Assembly: GCF_003003235.1 (NCBI RefSeq)
Contig: NZ_PVUE01000020.1
Span: 31,052-95,051, forward strand
Origin: Antricoccus suffuscus
GTDB lineage: Bacteria > Actinomycetota > Actinomycetes > Mycobacteriales > Antricoccaceae
DNA length: 64,000 bases
Reading direction: 5' to 3'
Positions 62,902-64,000 of the stretch are shown here, piece by piece. Positions within the stretch are counted from its first letter, which is position 1; each line of letters begins with the position of its first letter. Position numbers and translations under genes: made by a program. Under the pieces are notes generated by a model. The model saw nothing but the letters and a program-made list of their open reading frames with translations, had not been told where the DNA came from and ran no database searches.

Positions 62902-63681
62902 TTAGAAGATCGCGTAGCCGCCGTCGACGAGAGTCGAGGTGCCCGTCTGGTAGGTCGAGGAATCACTTGCCAGATATACAGCGATTCCAGCGAAGTCTTC
63001 GGGCTTACCCCACCGTCGAGCGGGCACCCGAGAAATCACGCGATCCTGGAATATCTCGGAGTCGTGCAGGCGTTCGGTCATGTCCGTCGCGATCCAGCCT
63101 GGCAGCACCGCGTTAACGCGTACGCCGTACCGAGCCAGCTCGACTGCCGCGCTCTTAACGAAGGCAATCATGCTGGCTTTGGACGCGGCATATGCGTAGT
63201 TCGACGGCGAACCGTCGACGGCACCAAGGCTCGAGATTCCTATTATCGACCCGCCCGGGTTACCTGCTTCGCTATTCGCTTTCATGTATTTCGCGCCCTC
63301 GCGAATCGTCCAGAAGGCACCGTCGAGGTTAGTGTCGAGGACTCGCTTGTACTGCTCGGTCGTGGTGTCCACGAGTCGCGCCTGTCCCGCGCCAATACCC
63401 GCATTAACGACAACTGTGTTGAGTCCGCCGAGCAACTCGTTGGCCTTGCCGAAACCGTCGACTACCTGCTGTTCCTGGGAGACATCGACCTGCTGGGGGT
63501 GCACCGTAAGGCCCAGGTTGGCGAGTTCCTTGACAGCCCGGTCGAGCTTGTCCTGGCTACGACCCCAGATCGCGACTTGGGCGCCTGCCTCGGCCAGCCC
63601 TTTCGCCATGCCCAAGCCGATACCCGCGCTACCGCCGGTCACGACTGCCTTCTTGCCGGTCAGATCAAATATTCCGCTCAT
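62902..63681 (-). CDS. SDR-family oxidoreductase
   Basis: 259 residues from the ATG at 63681; a GTG at 63690 is the alternative. The cofactor site is KKAVVTGGSAGIGLGMAKGL, NAG is in VVVNAGIGAGQA, and the catalytic Ser and YxxxK are in GISSLGAVDGS and NYAYAASKASM. The C-terminus ASDSSTYQTGTSTLVDGGYA is that of classical SDRs such as FabG-like and glucose-dehydrogenase-like enzymes. WGRSQDKLDRA after beta strand 2 suggests NADP(H) preference. The substrate is unknown. Confidence 0.87.
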   Translation of the reverse strand: MSGIFDLTGKKAVVTGGSAGIGLGMAKGLAEAGAQVAIWGRSQDKLDRAVKELANLGLTVHPQQVDVSQEQQVVDGFGKANELLGGLNTVVVNAGIGAGQARLVDTTTEQYKRVLDTNLDGAFWTIREGAKYMKANSEAGNPGGSIIGISSLGAVDGSPSNYAYAASKASMIAFVKSAAVELARYGVRVNAVLPGWIATDMTERLHDSEIFQDRVISRVPARRWGKPEDFAGIAVYLASDSSTYQTGTSTLVDGGYAIF

Positions 63682-63836
63682 ACACTCCACCTATGGTCGC
63701 TGAACTGGACTGACCCTGAACCTATCGATCCTCTGGTCGCCCGTTAACCGCGGGCTCGCCTGCACCCCGATTAATTAACTCTCAAGTCTTGTGGACAACT
63801 CCAGAATTGTCGTACACGTGTCCTACCATAATTGAC

Positions 63837-64000
63837 ATGACCACGACCCAGGACCCACCACCCACCGGCACCACCACCGGTCCCGGCGGCGCCCCCGGTC
63901 GCGGTCGGCCCGCTGCCGTCGGGCAGGAAATACCGCGCCACTACCGCCTCGATCACACCACCGAAGCGTTCGCACTACACATCTTCGACCAACAACTCAC
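63837..64000 (+). CDS. N-terminus of an unidentified protein, cut by window edge
   Basis: Only 54 codons are present, from the ATG at 63837. The first ~25 residues are Pro/Thr/Gly-rich (TTTQDPPPTGTTTGPGGAPG). A more structured RHYRLDHTTEAFALHIFDQQ follows. Pro/Thr-rich starts of this kind occur in the DUF222/HNH endonuclease proteins that are abundant in actinobacteria, so that is one candidate. The part that would show it lies outside the window. A CATAAT sequence only 4 bases before the ATG hints at a leaderless transcript. Confidence 0.45.
   Translation, partial: MTTTQDPPPTGTTTGPGGAPGRGRPAAVGQEIPRHYRLDHTTEAFALHIFDQQL

Overview
The window is a gene-dense, high-GC segment of an actinobacterial (Actinomycetota) chromosome. 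The evidence is the gene content: mtrA-mtrB-lpqB, a WhiB protein, fbiA/fbiB for coenzyme F420, a WS/DGAT acyltransferase, an Rv3235-family protein, a MapB-type methionine aminopeptidase and a LytR-CpsA-Psr ligase. Short overlaps of the ATGA or GTGA type and GTG or TTG starts are also frequent. From memory, many blocks follow the gene order of the Mycobacterium tuberculosis Rv3211-Rv3276 region, but with different genes between them. This fits a member of, or a relative of, the Mycobacteriales/Geodermatophilales group. No rRNA gene is present, so the genus cannot be fixed.

Layout. 1-9.5 kb: tail of an RNA helicase, a membrane-anchored beta-propeller protein, a ParA-like ATPase, an alpha/beta hydrolase, an MFS exporter, a DapC-type aminotransferase, a RecB-type nuclease, and TPM, PH-domain and small membrane proteins. 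9.7-12.6 kb: an HTTM (gamma-carboxylase-like) membrane protein convergent with a DCC1-type thiol oxidoreductase, plus a DUF2332 protein. 12.7-16.4 kb: a small Cys-motif protein, a ferritin behind a candidate iron box, map, and a WS/DGAT enzyme. 16.4-21 kb: a CpaE-like ATPase with a SAF-domain protein, a BldC-like DNA-binding protein, a LysM protein and an Rv3235-family protein. 21-30 kb: secA, hpf, comF, lpqB, mtrB, mtrA on the minus strand. 30-36.9 kb: a tight minus-strand operon of sahH, manA, a CDF transporter, a TobH/Rv3256c-like isomerase-fold protein, a Trm112-like protein, manB and a DUF3499 protein. 37-41.7 kb: a metallopeptidase-fold protein, whiB, fbiA, fbiB, a Nudix hydrolase and an AlkA-type glycosylase. 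41.7-51.9 kb: mannose and rhamnose sugar-nucleotide genes with five glycosyltransferases and an LCP ligase. This is an envelope polysaccharide locus. 51.9-58.2 kb: a TIGR03089-like protein, scoAB, an acyl-CoA dehydrogenase, purE, purK and a hypothetical protein with a degenerate GGDEF-like C-terminus. 58.5-61.9 kb: a 765-residue ECF sigma factor fused to a zinc anti-sigma motif, hydrophobic segments and a long Pro/Thr-rich region that includes a beta-rich domain. It is followed by a small membrane protein and a lipoprotein. The last 2 kb hold an RluA-family pseudouridine synthase, an SDR and the start of an unidentified gene.

How the genes fit together. The main theme is envelope construction and sensing: GDP-mannose supply (manA, manB, manC), dTDP-rhamnose (rmlD), several glycosyltransferases, an LCP ligase, the MtrAB-LpqB signalling system and SecA. 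The most unusual element is the membrane-tethered sigma factor near 58.5 kb with its accessory-looking neighbours. The clearest unexplained DNA structure is a run of AAA tracts spaced at exactly 10 bp upstream of the LysM gene, close to a gene for a BldC-like protein. Members of that family bind phased direct repeats.
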